Part shown: piece by piece, positions 17,048 through 25,961 of the stretch
How positions within the stretch are numbered: position 1 is the first letter of the stretch
Layout of the letters: each line of letters starts with the position of its first letter
Assembly (NCBI GenBank): GCA_018646675.1
Contig: JABGUH010000003.1
Location: forward strand, 1 to 64,000
Direction: 5' to 3'
From: Bdellovibrionales bacterium
Lineage (GTDB): Bacteria; Bdellovibrionota; Bacteriovoracia; Bacteriovoracales; Bacteriovoracaceae
Length of the DNA stretch: 64,000 nucleotides
The notes under the pieces: model-generated
Database searches by the model: none
The model's input: only the letters and a program-made list of their open reading frames with translations
What the model was told of the DNA's origin: nothing
Program-made: the position numbers and the translations under genes

Positions 17048-17554
17048 GTGCAGACTAATAAGAACTTTACCCATACCATCGTCCACTTTAAAAACAAAGT
17101 GCTCTTACCAATATTGCTAATTGGTCTCTCTAACCTACTCTTCTATCTTTTACTAATTCCCACCAATAACAGTGAAATTAGTCAGCAGATCTCATCCCTG
17201 CCAAATCATCCTAAACATATCCAAGTCGAGCTTCCGTTAGCTGTTATGATACCACTCTCTACTACCCCAACTAGCAAGGTGCCTATCTCACTTTATAGTC
17301 AACCAAGCGGCACCTTGATCACCACCGCTTGGCTAGTTCCTAATAAAATTTCCAGACTACGCAAGCAAGATCAAACTCCTTTTAATAGTAGTAATAATAA
17401 TAAACTTTACTACCGAGTGGAGCTACCCTATTTACTGCTATCTAAAATCGTTAAATTGGCAGTGGAAGATCGAGTTTTAGCACTGCCTCACCTTCCAACC
17501 ACATCCCAAACCCAAACCGCCAGTGACAGGAGAGTTCGTGAAGTCATCTTCTAG
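17048..17554 (+). CDS. Tad-locus membrane-anchored periplasmic protein, CpaB position
   Basis: The 168-residue protein starts from GTG with GAGGGA just upstream. It has a short N-terminal tail, a membrane helix (about 18-38, KVLLPILLIGLSNLLFYLLLI) and a periplasmic beta-rich domain (VELPLAVMIPLSTTP, PISLYSQPSG, YRVELPYLLLSKIVKLAVEDRVLAL). Its place just before the secretin gene, its topology and its size fit a shortened CpaB/RcpC, whose SAF-type domain binds the secretin and cell wall. The sequence match is too weak to be firm. The next gene starts inside its 3' end. Confidence 0.5.
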   Translation: MQTNKNFTHTIVHFKNKVLLPILLIGLSNLLFYLLLIPTNNSEISQQISSLPNHPKHIQVELPLAVMIPLSTTPTSKVPISLYSQPSGTLITTAWLVPNKISRLRKQDQTPFNSSNNNKLYYRVELPYLLLSKIVKLAVEDRVLALPHLPTTSQTQTASDRRVREVIF

Positions 17555-17939
17555 CACTAAGGTGAAGTGCCACAAAATAGTAGTCGTAGCAGTACTGCTA
17601 ATGCTGCTCTCTCTGAGCAATCCCGGCCACTCTAACACCAGAGCGATTATCGTAATTACATCGCTTAAGGGTGATAGCTCTTCTGAAAGATACGGTGATA
17701 CTATCCAGCAAGTTTTAACCCTTAAAATGAGAATTCCCCCAAAGCTAACATCTCATCTACGACGCGCGGAGCCATGCGCCCCCCAAAGCGAAGCGATTAT
17801 TCATATCTGCATAGATAAAAATACCAAAATGCGCTTTTTAGTAGTGAATGACAGAGCAGTGCGGGCATTCCAAGTCTTCTATCAAAAGAAAAGAGACAAC
17901 AACCTGCTCAAACCAAATGGGTCTGTAAAACGAAACTAA
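17538..17939 (+). CDS. Exported small protein of the tad locus
   Basis: The start is GTG at 17538, five bases after AGGAGA; an in-frame GTG at 17523 overlaps that site. The 133-residue product has a signal peptide (basic head, VVVAVLLMLLSLSNPGHS, cleavage near residue 33). The mature domain has two Cys (EPCAP, HICID) that could form a disulfide. It overlaps the previous gene by 17 bases and precedes the secretin gene by 30. A secretin-associated periplasmic factor (CpaD-like or pilotin-like) is possible from context. No family is recognised. Confidence 0.55.
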   Translation: MKSSSSTKVKCHKIVVVAVLLMLLSLSNPGHSNTRAIIVITSLKGDSSSERYGDTIQQVLTLKMRIPPKLTSHLRRAEPCAPQSEAIIHICIDKNTKMRFLVVNDRAVRAFQVFYQKKRDNNLLKPNGSVKRN

Positions 17940-17969
17940 ATGAAGGAAACCTAAAGAGGAGGTGACTAC

Positions 17970-19418
17970 TTGGGATGGATGGAAAACTTGGGGGTAGTCC
18001 CCTTATTACGGTCACTTGCCTTACGCTTAACCCCTGCACGACGGTCGCGACTATTTCTCTTACTCTTGGTTATCTTTGTATTGGAAACCATAACTACTCC
18101 TATAATCATTATAAACTTGGGTGTATTTCTACCTACCAGTGGCCAGATTGTCAAAAAAATCACTCTAATGTTGGTGATCCTTACCATCCAGCTCGCATCT
18201 GCTGCTCCCCCCAAGGCCAAAAATCTTATTATTGCCAAGGGAGAGCATCGTGAGATCACTCTACACTCCAAAGATAGCTTTACTGTGGGTAATCGTGAAA
18301 TTATTCGCCACACCACCAAACCCCAAAAGGGGATACTACTGATCAAAGGAGATAAACTAGGCTTTACCGAGTTGGTAATTTGGCGACATCTGCGAGGAAA
18401 AGAGCGATATAATATCTATGTCTTGGATAAAAGACGTCAGCTTAAAATTTTACACTTAGAACAGATTGTCCGCTCCTTGGGCCTAACCACCGAACTTAGT
18501 GGCCCCCTGATCATTGCTCAAGGCGAGGTAGTCGATATTTCCAAATACAACCTCTTGCGACGGCTACTAAAAGAGTCACCGCAAGCAATTCACTTTCAAG
18601 GGGCCCTTGCCCCTCAACTTCGTAATCATATTATTGGGGATATCTACTATCACTTTTTCAACCACCATATCGATTCAATTAACTGCCAACCTGAGATTTT
18701 TTCTACTCTCTGCCAATATGATCAAAGCACTACACCATCTGCTAAAATTGTTAAATATCTTAAAGCAAAATACTCGATTAACTTCATCCCCACTCCTACT
18801 CACCATCCACATGATCAGTACCGTCTAAAGATGAAGATTATTCAAAGCGAACAAGCCTATGGATCTCAAGTAAGCATTGGCCTCTACCCCTTACAGGGAA
18901 TGTTAAATGAACTATTTTCTATCGGACTGGCCGCCCTAATCCGCAAAAACCCATTCTACTTCTCCCGTCGCAATACCTCCTACTCAACTTTAGCGGAGCC
19001 TGAGAGTATCATCTTACCAGGAGTCGAGAGCACCATTAGGGTGGGGCGTGAGATCTCCTATCCTGACCACCAGCTCAACTCTGACCGGCCACAAATGAAA
19101 TGGAAGTTCGCAGGGCTGACAATTAAAGTTAAGATCCTAAGAGTAGGTAAAAAATTAAAACTCAACTACTCAACATCTTTTGACCGAATTGCCGATGGTG
19201 GAGGGGAAGTGGTCGGCAGTAGAGAGAGCTCTGCCGCTCTGGTGCTACCGGGAAAACCACAACAACTCTTTCAAGTGGGCCATTTAAGTCAGGGAGAGGT
19301 GCAAGAGGGAATTCCATTGCTATCCAAAATCCCACTGATTGGATCACTATTTGGAACCTCATCCTATCAACAGAGCTATAAAACAATCTCAGCGATGGTA
19401 CTACTGGAGAAGCTATGA
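17970..19418 (+). CDS. cpaC: Type II/IV pilus secretin, CpaC/RcpA family
   Basis: The C-terminal half has secretin marks: a strand-rich domain, ESSAALVLPGKPQQLFQVGHL, and the closing GIPLLSKIPLIGSLFG (about 448-463), the conserved V-P-L-L-x-x-I-P-x-x-G-x-L-F element. The N-terminal region ITLHSKDSFTVGNREIIRH...GILLIKGDKLGFTELVIW resembles the pilus/BON-like domain of CpaC. It forms the outer-membrane pore of the Flp pilus. A TTG start at 17970 has an ideal AGGAGGT site. It yields an odd leader with a hydrophobic stretch (about 24-45) before the apparent signal peptide ITLMLVILTIQLASA (about 60-75), so the true start may be internal or the leader may be a real extension. Confidence 0.85.
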   Translation: MGWMENLGVVPLLRSLALRLTPARRSRLFLLLLVIFVLETITTPIIIINLGVFLPTSGQIVKKITLMLVILTIQLASAAPPKAKNLIIAKGEHREITLHSKDSFTVGNREIIRHTTKPQKGILLIKGDKLGFTELVIWRHLRGKERYNIYVLDKRRQLKILHLEQIVRSLGLTTELSGPLIIAQGEVVDISKYNLLRRLLKESPQAIHFQGALAPQLRNHIIGDIYYHFFNHHIDSINCQPEIFSTLCQYDQSTTPSAKIVKYLKAKYSINFIPTPTHHPHDQYRLKMKIIQSEQAYGSQVSIGLYPLQGMLNELFSIGLAALIRKNPFYFSRRNTSYSTLAEPESIILPGVESTIRVGREISYPDHQLNSDRPQMKWKFAGLTIKVKILRVGKKLKLNYSTSFDRIADGGGEVVGSRESSAALVLPGKPQQLFQVGHLSQGEVQEGIPLLSKIPLIGSLFGTSSYQQSYKTISAMVLLEKL

Positions 19419-20515
19419 ACCTTTTACCCAACATCAGACAGCTCTTTACCCAGATGCTCAATCGCGGGAGCAAGATTCAACTAGATGAGCTAGAGCAGCT
19501 ACTTAAACAACACCTTGGCCTCTTAAGCCTATCAGATAGAGAGCAACAACAGCTGACCCAGTGGTATAACCAAGTCTACCACCTACACTTTCTTAATCCC
19601 TACCTGCAACAACCAGAATTACGAGAGATTATGATCCAGGGTGAGTCACTAATTCAACTAGATTGCGGCAAGGGCCTAATCAACTACCCGCTGGACGGAA
19701 TTGAGCGAGAGGATCTAATTCTAAGTATGGAACGGTTGGCGCAACAATCTGGTATTAACTGGAGTTTTCACTCCCCCTTTGCCAGTTTTCAAATTACGCT
19801 TCAACAATCCACCTTTCGCGCCACCATGCTACACCAAGCAGTAACTGCAGATAGATCTCCTCGTCTCTATCTTCGTCATATAGAATCCACCTTATTTACT
19901 CCCCAAGAGTTCAAGGTCCCACACGAGCTATGGCAGAAGATCTGTACCTGGATTAAACAGAAAAAAAATATTCTAATCAGTGGGGCCAGCGGTAGCGGAA
20001 AAAGCTCATTTGTTCGTATGTTGTTAAAAGTAGTTCCACCCAATGAGCACTTGGTTATTTTAGAGGATACAGTAGAGTTGGCCAGCATGGACAAAAGTCG
20101 CACCAATCTAATTGCCGATGGTGAGCAAAAAAGCAAATCTTTAAGTGATCTATGTGGATATGCACTACGAATGCGTCCAGACAGAATTATCGTTGGCGAA
20201 CTACGCGGCAAAGAGATTACACCACTACTGTTGGCCCTCAATACCGGCCATCGGGGAATGTTATCTACAATTCATGCGGACTCAGCTGCAGATAGCATTC
20301 AAAGGGCAACACTGCTATTTGCACTCCACACTGCAGACCAGAAAATTAATCATGCAACAATAACAAAATTGATCTGTAAAAATATTGATCTAGTGATCCA
20401 TCTGAAAGATTGCCATATCACCCAAGTAATTAATTTGATCGGGTCAGAGGGTGTCACCCCCTACTATCAAGAACGATATAGCGTAACAAGTGATCAACCT
20501 AATAAAAATAGTTAA
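19415..20515 (+). CDS. cpaF: Tad pilus assembly ATPase, CpaF/TadA family
   Basis: The 366-residue secretion ATPase overlaps the secretin gene by ATGA. Motifs in order are Walker A SGASGSGKSS (about 189-198), Asp box VILEDTVEL, Walker B PDRIIVGELRGKE (about 252-264) and His box GHRGMLSTIHAD. An N-terminal domain of about 170 residues precedes them, as in CpaF. It powers Flp pilus extension, and perhaps retraction, from the cytoplasm. The usual inner-membrane partners TadB and TadC, as well as TadZ, are not adjacent: the next gene is a convergent chemoreceptor. Confidence 0.92.
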   Translation: MNLLPNIRQLFTQMLNRGSKIQLDELEQLLKQHLGLLSLSDREQQQLTQWYNQVYHLHFLNPYLQQPELREIMIQGESLIQLDCGKGLINYPLDGIEREDLILSMERLAQQSGINWSFHSPFASFQITLQQSTFRATMLHQAVTADRSPRLYLRHIESTLFTPQEFKVPHELWQKICTWIKQKKNILISGASGSGKSSFVRMLLKVVPPNEHLVILEDTVELASMDKSRTNLIADGEQKSKSLSDLCGYALRMRPDRIIVGELRGKEITPLLLALNTGHRGMLSTIHADSAADSIQRATLLFALHTADQKINHATITKLICKNIDLVIHLKDCHITQVINLIGSEGVTPYYQERYSVTSDQPNKNS

Positions 20516-20536
20516 TTGATCAGAAGAGGTAATGAT

Positions 20537-22630
20537 CTACCATCCATCGATGGTCTTGACTCCCTCACTATCATCATCATCACCAAAGGGGATGACTGAC
20601 TCTGCATGAGCGTTGGATGGTTTTCGACTGCTTTCGACAAAGTCATCATCACTACTGTCCGCTAGGTCTACCCCAGCAGCAGCAGGCGGAGGAGTTGAGA
20701 TACTACTTGGAGCAATCACTGGATCTGGAGCTGGAGCTGGAGCTGGAGCTGGAGCTGATAAATTTTCAAGCTCGGTAGTACTCTCCTCAAACTCAAAAGA
20801 TGATAGATTTGGATCATCACCAGAGTCGTTCTCAAACTGATCATTAAGTCTCTGGCTCTTCTCTAGATTAGTAATCTCCCCCAACTGTCCGACATGGCCA
20901 GTAATTGTCACCGACTCCTGAGATAACGTTTTGGCCAGATCAACCATATCTTCTGCCTGGGAAGCATTCTGTTGGGTAATCTGATCCAACTGCCCTACCG
21001 CCCGTTTAATCTGTCCTAAACCTCCAGAGTGCTCCTGTGCACTATCAGCAATTTTATTGCTTAAAGTGGCGACATGTTGAACTGATTCGACAAAGTGTTG
21101 CATCAACTCACCACTCTGACTGGCCATCAAAGCAACATGTTTAATCTTCTTGACAATATCACTAATTGATTGAGTTATCTCATTGGCCGCATCCCCACTC
21201 TTCTGGGCAAGAGTTCGTACTGCTTCAGCGACCACGGCAAACCCTTTGCCTTGATCACCGGCACGGGCCGCCTCAACTGCAGCATTTAGTGCCAACAGAT
21301 TAGTCTGGAAAGATATATTATCAATGATGCCAATCATCTCCTCAATGTTCGTTGAGCTTTTCGCAATCTCTTGAATTGCATTATTCAGTTCACTAACATC
21401 ACTCTCACCCTGACGAGCTTCCTCTTGGCTATCACCTGCCAATTTTGCCACCTCTTGTGCCATTTTTAAATTGCCTGCCACAATTGTCCCCAAATCCTCC
21501 AAAGCAGAAACTGACTCCTCCAGTGAAGCAGCCGAAGAGCCAGTGACGGTCGCCAGTTCCCTCCCCGTTCGATGCATGGTACTAGACAGATCCTCAGCTC
21601 GTTTTGAAGAGAGGGACAACTTTCCACTTAGTTTACGAATCGGTAAAACTACTCCTTGGATTAGATAGTAAACTCCACCGGCGACACAGAAAAGTAACAG
21701 TATCGTCCCCAAGCCTAACCAGATAAAAAATTGCTGCCGTTCCTGGCCCAGCTTGATCACGATAGTTTTTGCCGCTTGAAGCTCAACTGTTACAATAGCT
21801 CCAATTTGATCAATCACCTTGGTGATGGTTAGAAAAAACTGACGTCCATTAAGCTTATATCCACCCTCAGCATAGTTTTGCACAATAGCATTAAATCCCC
21901 CCACCACTGTGGCATACTCTGGACTCTCAAATAGCTGATTCACTCCTTGGACCCCTGGAGCACTTAAGCCGGTCAAAGCGATCTGTAATCCCTGTTTCGT
22001 CTTATAAAATAGCTCCAGCACAATTTTAAGCTCAGTCTTACTCAACGGTGCATCTTCGGCGAAAATACTACTCATCTCCGCTCTTAATTTACCTGCACTC
22101 TCCTTGGCCCACTCCAAACGGCTCAGCGAGTAGAGCGTAGTAGATAGAGTCGCTAACTGGTTAACCCTCTCCACCACCTGATAGGCTCCCAAGATTCCAC
22201 CAATCAGCTCACTATAAAGGATAATCCCCTCTCTCTTACTAATAGTTGTCCCCTGAACTCGATCTCGAATTGCCGGTAAAGAGGTAAATAACGCTTTAGT
22301 ATTATTTTGTTCACTGACTGATAAGGGGGCATACTCTATCTGTTCAAGAAAAGTATCCAGAGATTTATCACTTTTAATCCGCTGTTGAGATAGGAAGGTT
22401 AAATCATCCTGTTGTTTACCGGCAAGGTAGACTGCGGAACGCCCCCGTTCGCGCTGAATGTCACTAACCACTGCACTTAGTGGTTTTAAAAAGTTAATAT
22501 GTGCAACCGCATTTCGATAAATTTTTGCATCTTCCATCGCAAGAAAGACTAAAACCGTCACCACGATTAAAAATGGCACCACCATAATCACACCGATCCG
22601 CCCAGTCCTAGTACTAAAAAAACTCATCAT
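20537..22630 (-). CDS. Methyl-accepting chemotaxis protein with NIT sensor domain
   Basis: About 697 residues from the ATG at 22630. A first membrane helix (about 13-33) is followed by a periplasmic NIT domain beginning [17 protein letters not shown], the nitrate/nitrite-sensing family signature. A second helix (about 305-327), a HAMP-like linker and the signalling domain follow, with the hairpin [18 protein letters not shown] and [18 protein letters not shown] near 430-470. The C-terminal tail is unusual: an (Ala-Pro)n stretch coded by five CTGGAG repeats, then acidic sequence ending [15 protein letters not shown]. It should signal to CheA. Convergent with cpaF, it may link taxis and pilus function, but that is only proximity. 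Confidence 0.9.
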   Translation of the reverse strand: MMSFFSTRTGRIGVIMVVPFLIVVTVLVFLAMEDAKIYRNAVAHINFLKPLSAVVSDIQRERGRSAVYLAGKQQDDLTFLSQQRIKSDKSLDTFLEQIEYAPLSVSEQNNTKALFTSLPAIRDRVQGTTISKREGIILYSELIGGILGAYQVVERVNQLATLSTTLYSLSRLEWAKESAGKLRAEMSSIFAEDAPLSKTELKIVLELFYKTKQGLQIALTGLSAPGVQGVNQLFESPEYATVVGGFNAIVQNYAEGGYKLNGRQFFLTITKVIDQIGAIVTVELQAAKTIVIKLGQERQQFFIWLGLGTILLLFCVAGGVYYLIQGVVLPIRKLSGKLSLSSKRAEDLSSTMHRTGRELATVTGSSAASLEESVSALEDLGTIVAGNLKMAQEVAKLAGDSQEEARQGESDVSELNNAIQEIAKSSTNIEEMIGIIDNISFQTNLLALNAAVEAARAGDQGKGFAVVAEAVRTLAQKSGDAANEITQSISDIVKKIKHVALMASQSGELMQHFVESVQHVATLSNKIADSAQEHSGGLGQIKRAVGQLDQITQQNASQAEDMVDLAKTLSQESVTITGHVGQLGEITNLEKSQRLNDQFENDSGDDPNLSSFEFEESTTELENLSAPAPAPAPAPDPVIAPSSISTPPPAAAGVDLADSSDDDFVESSRKPSNAHAESVIPFGDDDDSEGVKTIDGW
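20725..20754. repeat. Hexanucleotide tandem repeat CTGGAG x5
   Basis: Five perfect copies of CTGGAG, plus a partial unit on the right, lie inside the chemoreceptor gene. They encode Ala-Pro repeats on the minus strand. Because the unit is six bases, copy-number slippage would lengthen or shorten the linker without a frameshift. Confidence 0.9.
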
Positions 22631-22860
22631 AAAAATCACCACTCATTGGTTAACTTATTTAAACTTAACGTTTACCATCCCCATAATAACCAAATATAGT
22701 TAACGGAGAATAACACTGTCGTAACTATTACTATATGATAGCTCTATGGTAAAAAATCGCAAACACTATTATCAGTAGAAAGTTTGAGCACAAATCGAAC
22801 TAACAGTAGACAAAAGTGGTCTGACGTTACTTAAGATAAGTTTAGAAATTCAGAAGATTC

Positions 22861-23169
22861 TTATAGGAAAAAACAGTCTATCTGAGCATAAGCAGAGAGA
22901 AAAGGCCGGTAATAGGGGCTATACACCTGCACATATGCGTGGGTACCGGGCAGAATGATCATCCGGCTGGCCCAAGCAGAGAAAGTTTTGCCATCAATAG
23001 TAACACCGAAGGCAGAGCCACTGCAGCTAACAACTCTTCCCCAGTGATTGTAGACCGCTGCTGTCGCAACACTATCATTTACAAAAGTAGTGGTATGTGC
23101 CCGCCAAGCATGGGCCTGGGGTAGTGACAAAAATGAGGTAAATAGTAGTATCGCAAGTAGAAGTCTCAT
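22861..23169 (-). CDS. Small exported protein, function unknown
   Basis: The 102-residue product starts at the ATG at 23169 after GGAGAG; ten upstream codons in frame lack a ribosome binding site. The signal peptide MRLLLAILLFTSFLSLPQAHA is followed by a mature domain of about 80 residues. That domain is rich in aromatic residues and has two Cys (VVSCSG, IDCFF), probably a disulfide. It looks like a compact beta-sandwich (DSVATAAVYNHWGRVV, PGTHAYVQVYSPYYRPF). No family is recognised. It lies alone, upstream of the chemoreceptor on the same strand. Confidence 0.65.
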   Translation of the reverse strand: MRLLLAILLFTSFLSLPQAHAWRAHTTTFVNDSVATAAVYNHWGRVVSCSGSAFGVTIDGKTFSAWASRMIILPGTHAYVQVYSPYYRPFLSAYAQIDCFFL

Positions 23170-23395
23170 AACTAAACTCTCCAAAGAGAAGTGGCACAAA
23201 AGCCAACTTACTGTATTTATATCAGACGTCTACCAGTAACTAGCAATAGAAACAAGTAGATTTTTCCCTCCTGTAAAATATATGGGGCCAAAGTCACTAT
23301 GTAGGCCAAAAGAGACGACAAGCTAGTGTCGGATCGCTTTTCACCAATTAGAGTGTCCAGTGCTCCCCATCGCCTTGAGAATGAAGGAGTTATTT

Positions 23396-23641
23396 ATGAA
23401 GAATATTGAGTTACGCTCATTAAAAGAGGTAAGAAAGATAAGAGCTTTACTCCAGTACAATATCAATTTTTTTGATAGTGAACAGGATGAATTAGTCGAG
23501 GAGCTTTTTACGCTCTGCCCCAAGGCTGTCGGCATGATGATTTTGAATAAAATACATAGTAATGAACCTTGGGAGAACGTTGTAACTATCTTTCGTAAGC
23601 AGCAGGGAAGTCGAAAGAAGTGGGTACCGCAACAAAATTAA
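23396..23641 (+). CDS. Small hypothetical protein (81 residues)
   Basis: The ATG at 23396 is preceded by AAGGAG at good spacing; earlier in-frame ATGs overlap that site or lack one. The protein is charged and probably helical (NIELRSLKEVRKIRALLQ, SEQDELVEELFTL), with a basic end (RKQQGSRKKWVPQQN). It has no signal peptide or membrane segment. The family is unknown. The good start signal and normal composition favour a real gene. Confidence 0.55.
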   Translation: MKNIELRSLKEVRKIRALLQYNINFFDSEQDELVEELFTLCPKAVGMMILNKIHSNEPWENVVTIFRKQQGSRKKWVPQQN

Positions 23642-23712
23642 GATGTTATCCAATGGGACTCAAGTGGACCTTTTTAGTCAAAATATATGACCTTAATCAA
23701 TATTTTACTTAA

Positions 23713-23741
23713 TTGCTCTCCACATATTTTTTCGCTATTAT
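23713..23741 (+). promoter_or_regulatory. Likely promoter of the HPF gene (TTGCTC-17-TATTAT)
   Basis: TTGCTC (23713-23718) and TATTAT (23736-23741) are separated by the optimal 17 bases. A start near 23748 would give a 124-base leader before the ATG at 23872. Confidence 0.5.
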
Positions 23742-23759
23742 ATCCTTAGAGGTTAAAAG

Positions 23760-23852
23760 ATGTTTTCCGGAGGAGTTTTGGAAGAATCGATACTTTGTTA
23801 TATCCAGCTTGATCCCCAGTATAAATTTAGGAGTTTTTCTGTCAACCGCTAG
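23760..23852 (+). CDS. Possible leader peptide upstream of the HPF gene (30 codons)
   Basis: An ATG at 23760 opens a 30-codon frame ending TAG at 23850. A GGAGGAG sequence lies inside it just before an in-frame TTG (23778), which could start a 24-residue form. The stop is 19 bases before the HPF ATG. It may be a regulatory leader peptide or just leader RNA. There is no sequence match to support it. Confidence 0.25.
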   Translation: MFSGGVLEESILCYIQLDPQYKFRSFSVNR

Positions 23853-23871
23853 TTTTGGGAGGTAAGTCGAC

Positions 23872-24186
23872 ATGCAACTACATATCTGGTACCACCAATT
23901 AAATCACTCTAACTCATTAGATTACTACATCACTAAACAAGTTCAACAATTTAACCATCAGGGATTTCAAATTATCAACCTTGACTTCACTCTTTCGGCA
24001 GTCGATCAGGGCCACCAAGCTTCAGTCCGACTAAATGCTGATGGGCACATATCCTATCTACATTCCGACTCAGACAATCTTCACCATGCTGTTAATAATG
24101 TTCTACAGATGGTTTCTGGACGACTGAATAAAGAGCGCACTAAATATGGCTTAGATAGCTTTCTTCCTACAGCACAAGCGAGTTAA
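23872..24186 (+). CDS. hpf: Ribosome hibernation factor HPF / YfiA family (short form)
   Basis: The 104-residue protein fits the S30AE fold. It opens MQLHIWYHQLNHSNSLDYYITKQV, has a central strand pair (INLDFTLSAVDQGHQASVRLNADG), and then the helix DNLHHAVNNVLQMVSGRLNKERTKYG. These proteins bind the decoding and subunit-interface region of the 30S subunit and silence ribosomes in stationary phase. It lacks the C-terminal dimerisation domain of long HPF. GGGAGG precedes the ATG. The match is by pattern, with low identity, so which short HPF class it belongs to is open. Confidence 0.75.
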   Translation: MQLHIWYHQLNHSNSLDYYITKQVQQFNHQGFQIINLDFTLSAVDQGHQASVRLNADGHISYLHSDSDNLHHAVNNVLQMVSGRLNKERTKYGLDSFLPTAQAS

Positions 24187-24211
24187 GAGACAGAAGTATT
24201 TAGGTATATAA

Positions 24212-24790
24212 CTATGCTTTCCACTTAATACTACATCCCATACTAGGGCGTTGTTTATCAGTAGAACTTTCACCTCTAATAAGTGTGTCACATGCATCGG
24301 CCATCTCCTCTGCTGTAACCGGGATAGAATTTCCTGGAGTGCTACCATCCAATCTGCCGCGATAGTAAAGCTGAAGTTTACTATCATAGAGAAAAAAATC
24401 TGGAGTACATGTAGCATCATAAGCGCGAGCAACCTCCTGGGTTTCATCATGAAGGTAGGGAAAAGGATATCCCTCTCTTTGGGCCACTACCCTCATTTTA
24501 TCTGGAGCATCCTCAGGATAAGTAGCAACATCATTGGGGTTAATTGCTACAAAATCGATTCCCAGTGGTAGATAGTGGTTTGCAAGAGTGACCAGCCCTT
24601 GGTTGATATGTATAACGTAGGGACAGTGATTACACAGAAACATTACTAGCAAGCCGTGTCTGGATTTAAAATCATCTAAGCCAACCAGCTCTCCCTGTCC
24701 CAGCAGATTATTAACTACGTGGTAATTAGGTAGTTTAAATGTTGGGGCGCAACTGCCCAAAGTGGCCATCACAGAAGGGGTCAATACCAT
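24212..24790 (-). CDS. Thioredoxin-fold peroxiredoxin-like protein (PRX_like1 group)
   Basis: The 192-residue protein has an AhpC/TSA-type redoxin domain. MFLCNHCPYV (CxxC at Cys53 and Cys56) is the signature of the PRX_like1 subgroup, together with FVAINPNDVATYPEDAPD, DETQEVARAYDATCTPDFFLYD and GRLDGS. The tail ends PSMGCSIKWK, also typical of the group. It should catalyse thiol-disulfide or peroxide reduction in the cytoplasm, as there is no signal peptide. AAGGAG precedes the ATG. It converges with the HPF gene and stands alone. Confidence 0.88.
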   Translation of the reverse strand: MVLTPSVMATLGSCAPTFKLPNYHVVNNLLGQGELVGLDDFKSRHGLLVMFLCNHCPYVIHINQGLVTLANHYLPLGIDFVAINPNDVATYPEDAPDKMRVVAQREGYPFPYLHDETQEVARAYDATCTPDFFLYDSKLQLYYRGRLDGSTPGNSIPVTAEEMADACDTLIRGESSTDKQRPSMGCSIKWKA

Positions 24791-24997
24791 TGCAAACTCC
24801 TTACCTAATAATATTATCGGTGTAACAAACTTTATTTAAGTGGTGATTACCAACTCTTTATGTAAAATCAATATCTTCTCACTCTATGCTCAATCAAACT
24901 ACTTTGGCCAGTCACACTTTGTTAGAAATAAGGGCCTCACCCAAGCCTCACAATAGGTTACAATATTCTCATACGAGGCAAACATCAAGACACTCTG

Positions 24998-25033
24998 ATC
25001 GGCGTTTGCAAAACGGATTTTAAAGGCGCCGAT
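24998..25033. terminator. Stem-loop ATCGGCG/CGCCGAT before the UPF0235 gene
   Basis: ATCGGCG (24998-25004) pairs with CGCCGAT (25027-25033), with a 22-base loop and TTCTTT following. It lies 24 bases before the ATG at 25058, so it may attenuate or stabilise that leader. The loop is long for an efficient terminator. The remaining intergenic DNA from 24791 to 25057 shows nothing else. Confidence 0.35.
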
Positions 25034-25057
25034 TTCTTTAGCAAGCCACCCACTAAA

Positions 25058-25471
25058 ATGAATCAGCAACAGATACCAAAATATTTAGAGATTAGTCAGC
25101 AAATTGTTAGTGCTTACCAAGAGCAGGGAGTGAACCTCTCCTCTAAAGTTAGTGGCGAGATATTGTTATTAACGATTATCTGTAAAGTACACCCGAGTAG
25201 TAAGAGAGAGAGAGTTCAAATTAATCCTCAAGGAGAACTACTCTGTCATCTAACAGTACCGCCAATTGAAGGTGCCGCTAACCGGGCCCTGAAAAAAGTA
25301 GTGGCAAAAATATTAGGGGTTGCTCCATCAATGGTGACTATTAATCAAGGGGCCCATGGCAGAATTAAACAACTAGTAGTCGAACTCCCGCTAACGACTC
25401 CGAAGTGTCGTCAAGGATCTCTTTACATTGAAAAAATTAAAATGATCCCTACCCCAAAAATTATAAATTAA
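25058..25471 (+). CDS. UPF0235 / YggU family protein (DUF167)
   Basis: The 137-residue protein matches DUF167 in its core: CKVHPSSKRERVQI, GELLCHLTVPPIEGAANRALKKVVAKILGV, SMVTINQGAHGRIKQLVVELPL. The conserved P-x-x-G-x-A-N-x-x-L element is present. The family is small, soluble and widespread, with no firmly established role. An N-terminal extension of about 30 residues and a 20-residue tail are extra. No Shine-Dalgarno sequence is visible before the ATG; the stem-loop at 24998-25033 lies in that leader. Confidence 0.85.
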   Translation: MNQQQIPKYLEISQQIVSAYQEQGVNLSSKVSGEILLLTIICKVHPSSKRERVQINPQGELLCHLTVPPIEGAANRALKKVVAKILGVAPSMVTINQGAHGRIKQLVVELPLTTPKCRQGSLYIEKIKMIPTPKIIN

Positions 25472-25473
25472 AT

Positions 25474-25956
25474 CTACGGATACTCACGTCCCTGAGGCAT
25501 TTTAGGATTTAACGGCATGGTACCTTTTAACTTGGTTACAAAAAAAGTCAAGGCCATAATATCCTTAACTGGCAGGATCTCTGCCCAAGCAGGCATCCCC
25601 TTGGTCAATACACCATTAACAATGATGTTATAAATTCCACTTGCCCCACCATCACCTCTCAACCAAAATCTATCTGTTAAGTTGGGGCCAATCCCCCCTT
25701 GACCGGCCAGACCATGGCAGACAGCACATTTCTCTGTGTAGATAATCTTTGCCATATTCAGATTAACTGGATCAGAGCTTACAGTATCAAATATTGCTTG
25801 GGAGAAGAGTTGCTCTGAGCTGATGGGTGAGTTCACTCCCTTTTGCTCAATTGGTGGGCCGCTTGTCATATAATAGTAATAGATAAAAATGGCAACAACA
25901 GTGATGATCAGAATCAAGATCCAAGTCTGAACAGCCGCTAGCACCTGGCTTGACAT
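25474..25956 (-). CDS. Membrane-anchored c-type cytochrome, CcoP-like
   Basis: The 160-residue protein has an N-terminal membrane helix (about 11-30), a linker, and one cytochrome c domain with CAVCH (Cys77, Cys80, His81). This is followed by GQGGIGPNLTDRFWLRG and a KGMPAW loop giving the Met121 ligand. These motifs are those of the CcoP/FixP heme c domain of cbb3 oxidases. However, it has a single heme site where CcoP has two, and no oxidase genes are nearby. It may be an electron carrier or a stand-alone subunit. Its start is five bases after the histidine kinase stop, so the two are one operon. Confidence 0.85.
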   Translation of the reverse strand: MSSQVLAAVQTWILILIITVVAIFIYYYYMTSGPPIEQKGVNSPISSEQLFSQAIFDTVSSDPVNLNMAKIIYTEKCAVCHGLAGQGGIGPNLTDRFWLRGDGGASGIYNIIVNGVLTKGMPAWAEILPVKDIMALTFFVTKLKGTMPLNPKMPQGREYP

Positions 25957-25961
25957 AACAT

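Noticed and set aside
17966..18346. Frames antisense and out of frame to the secretin N-terminus
   Set aside because: They lack start signals, and the secretin frame has an ideal ribosome binding site.
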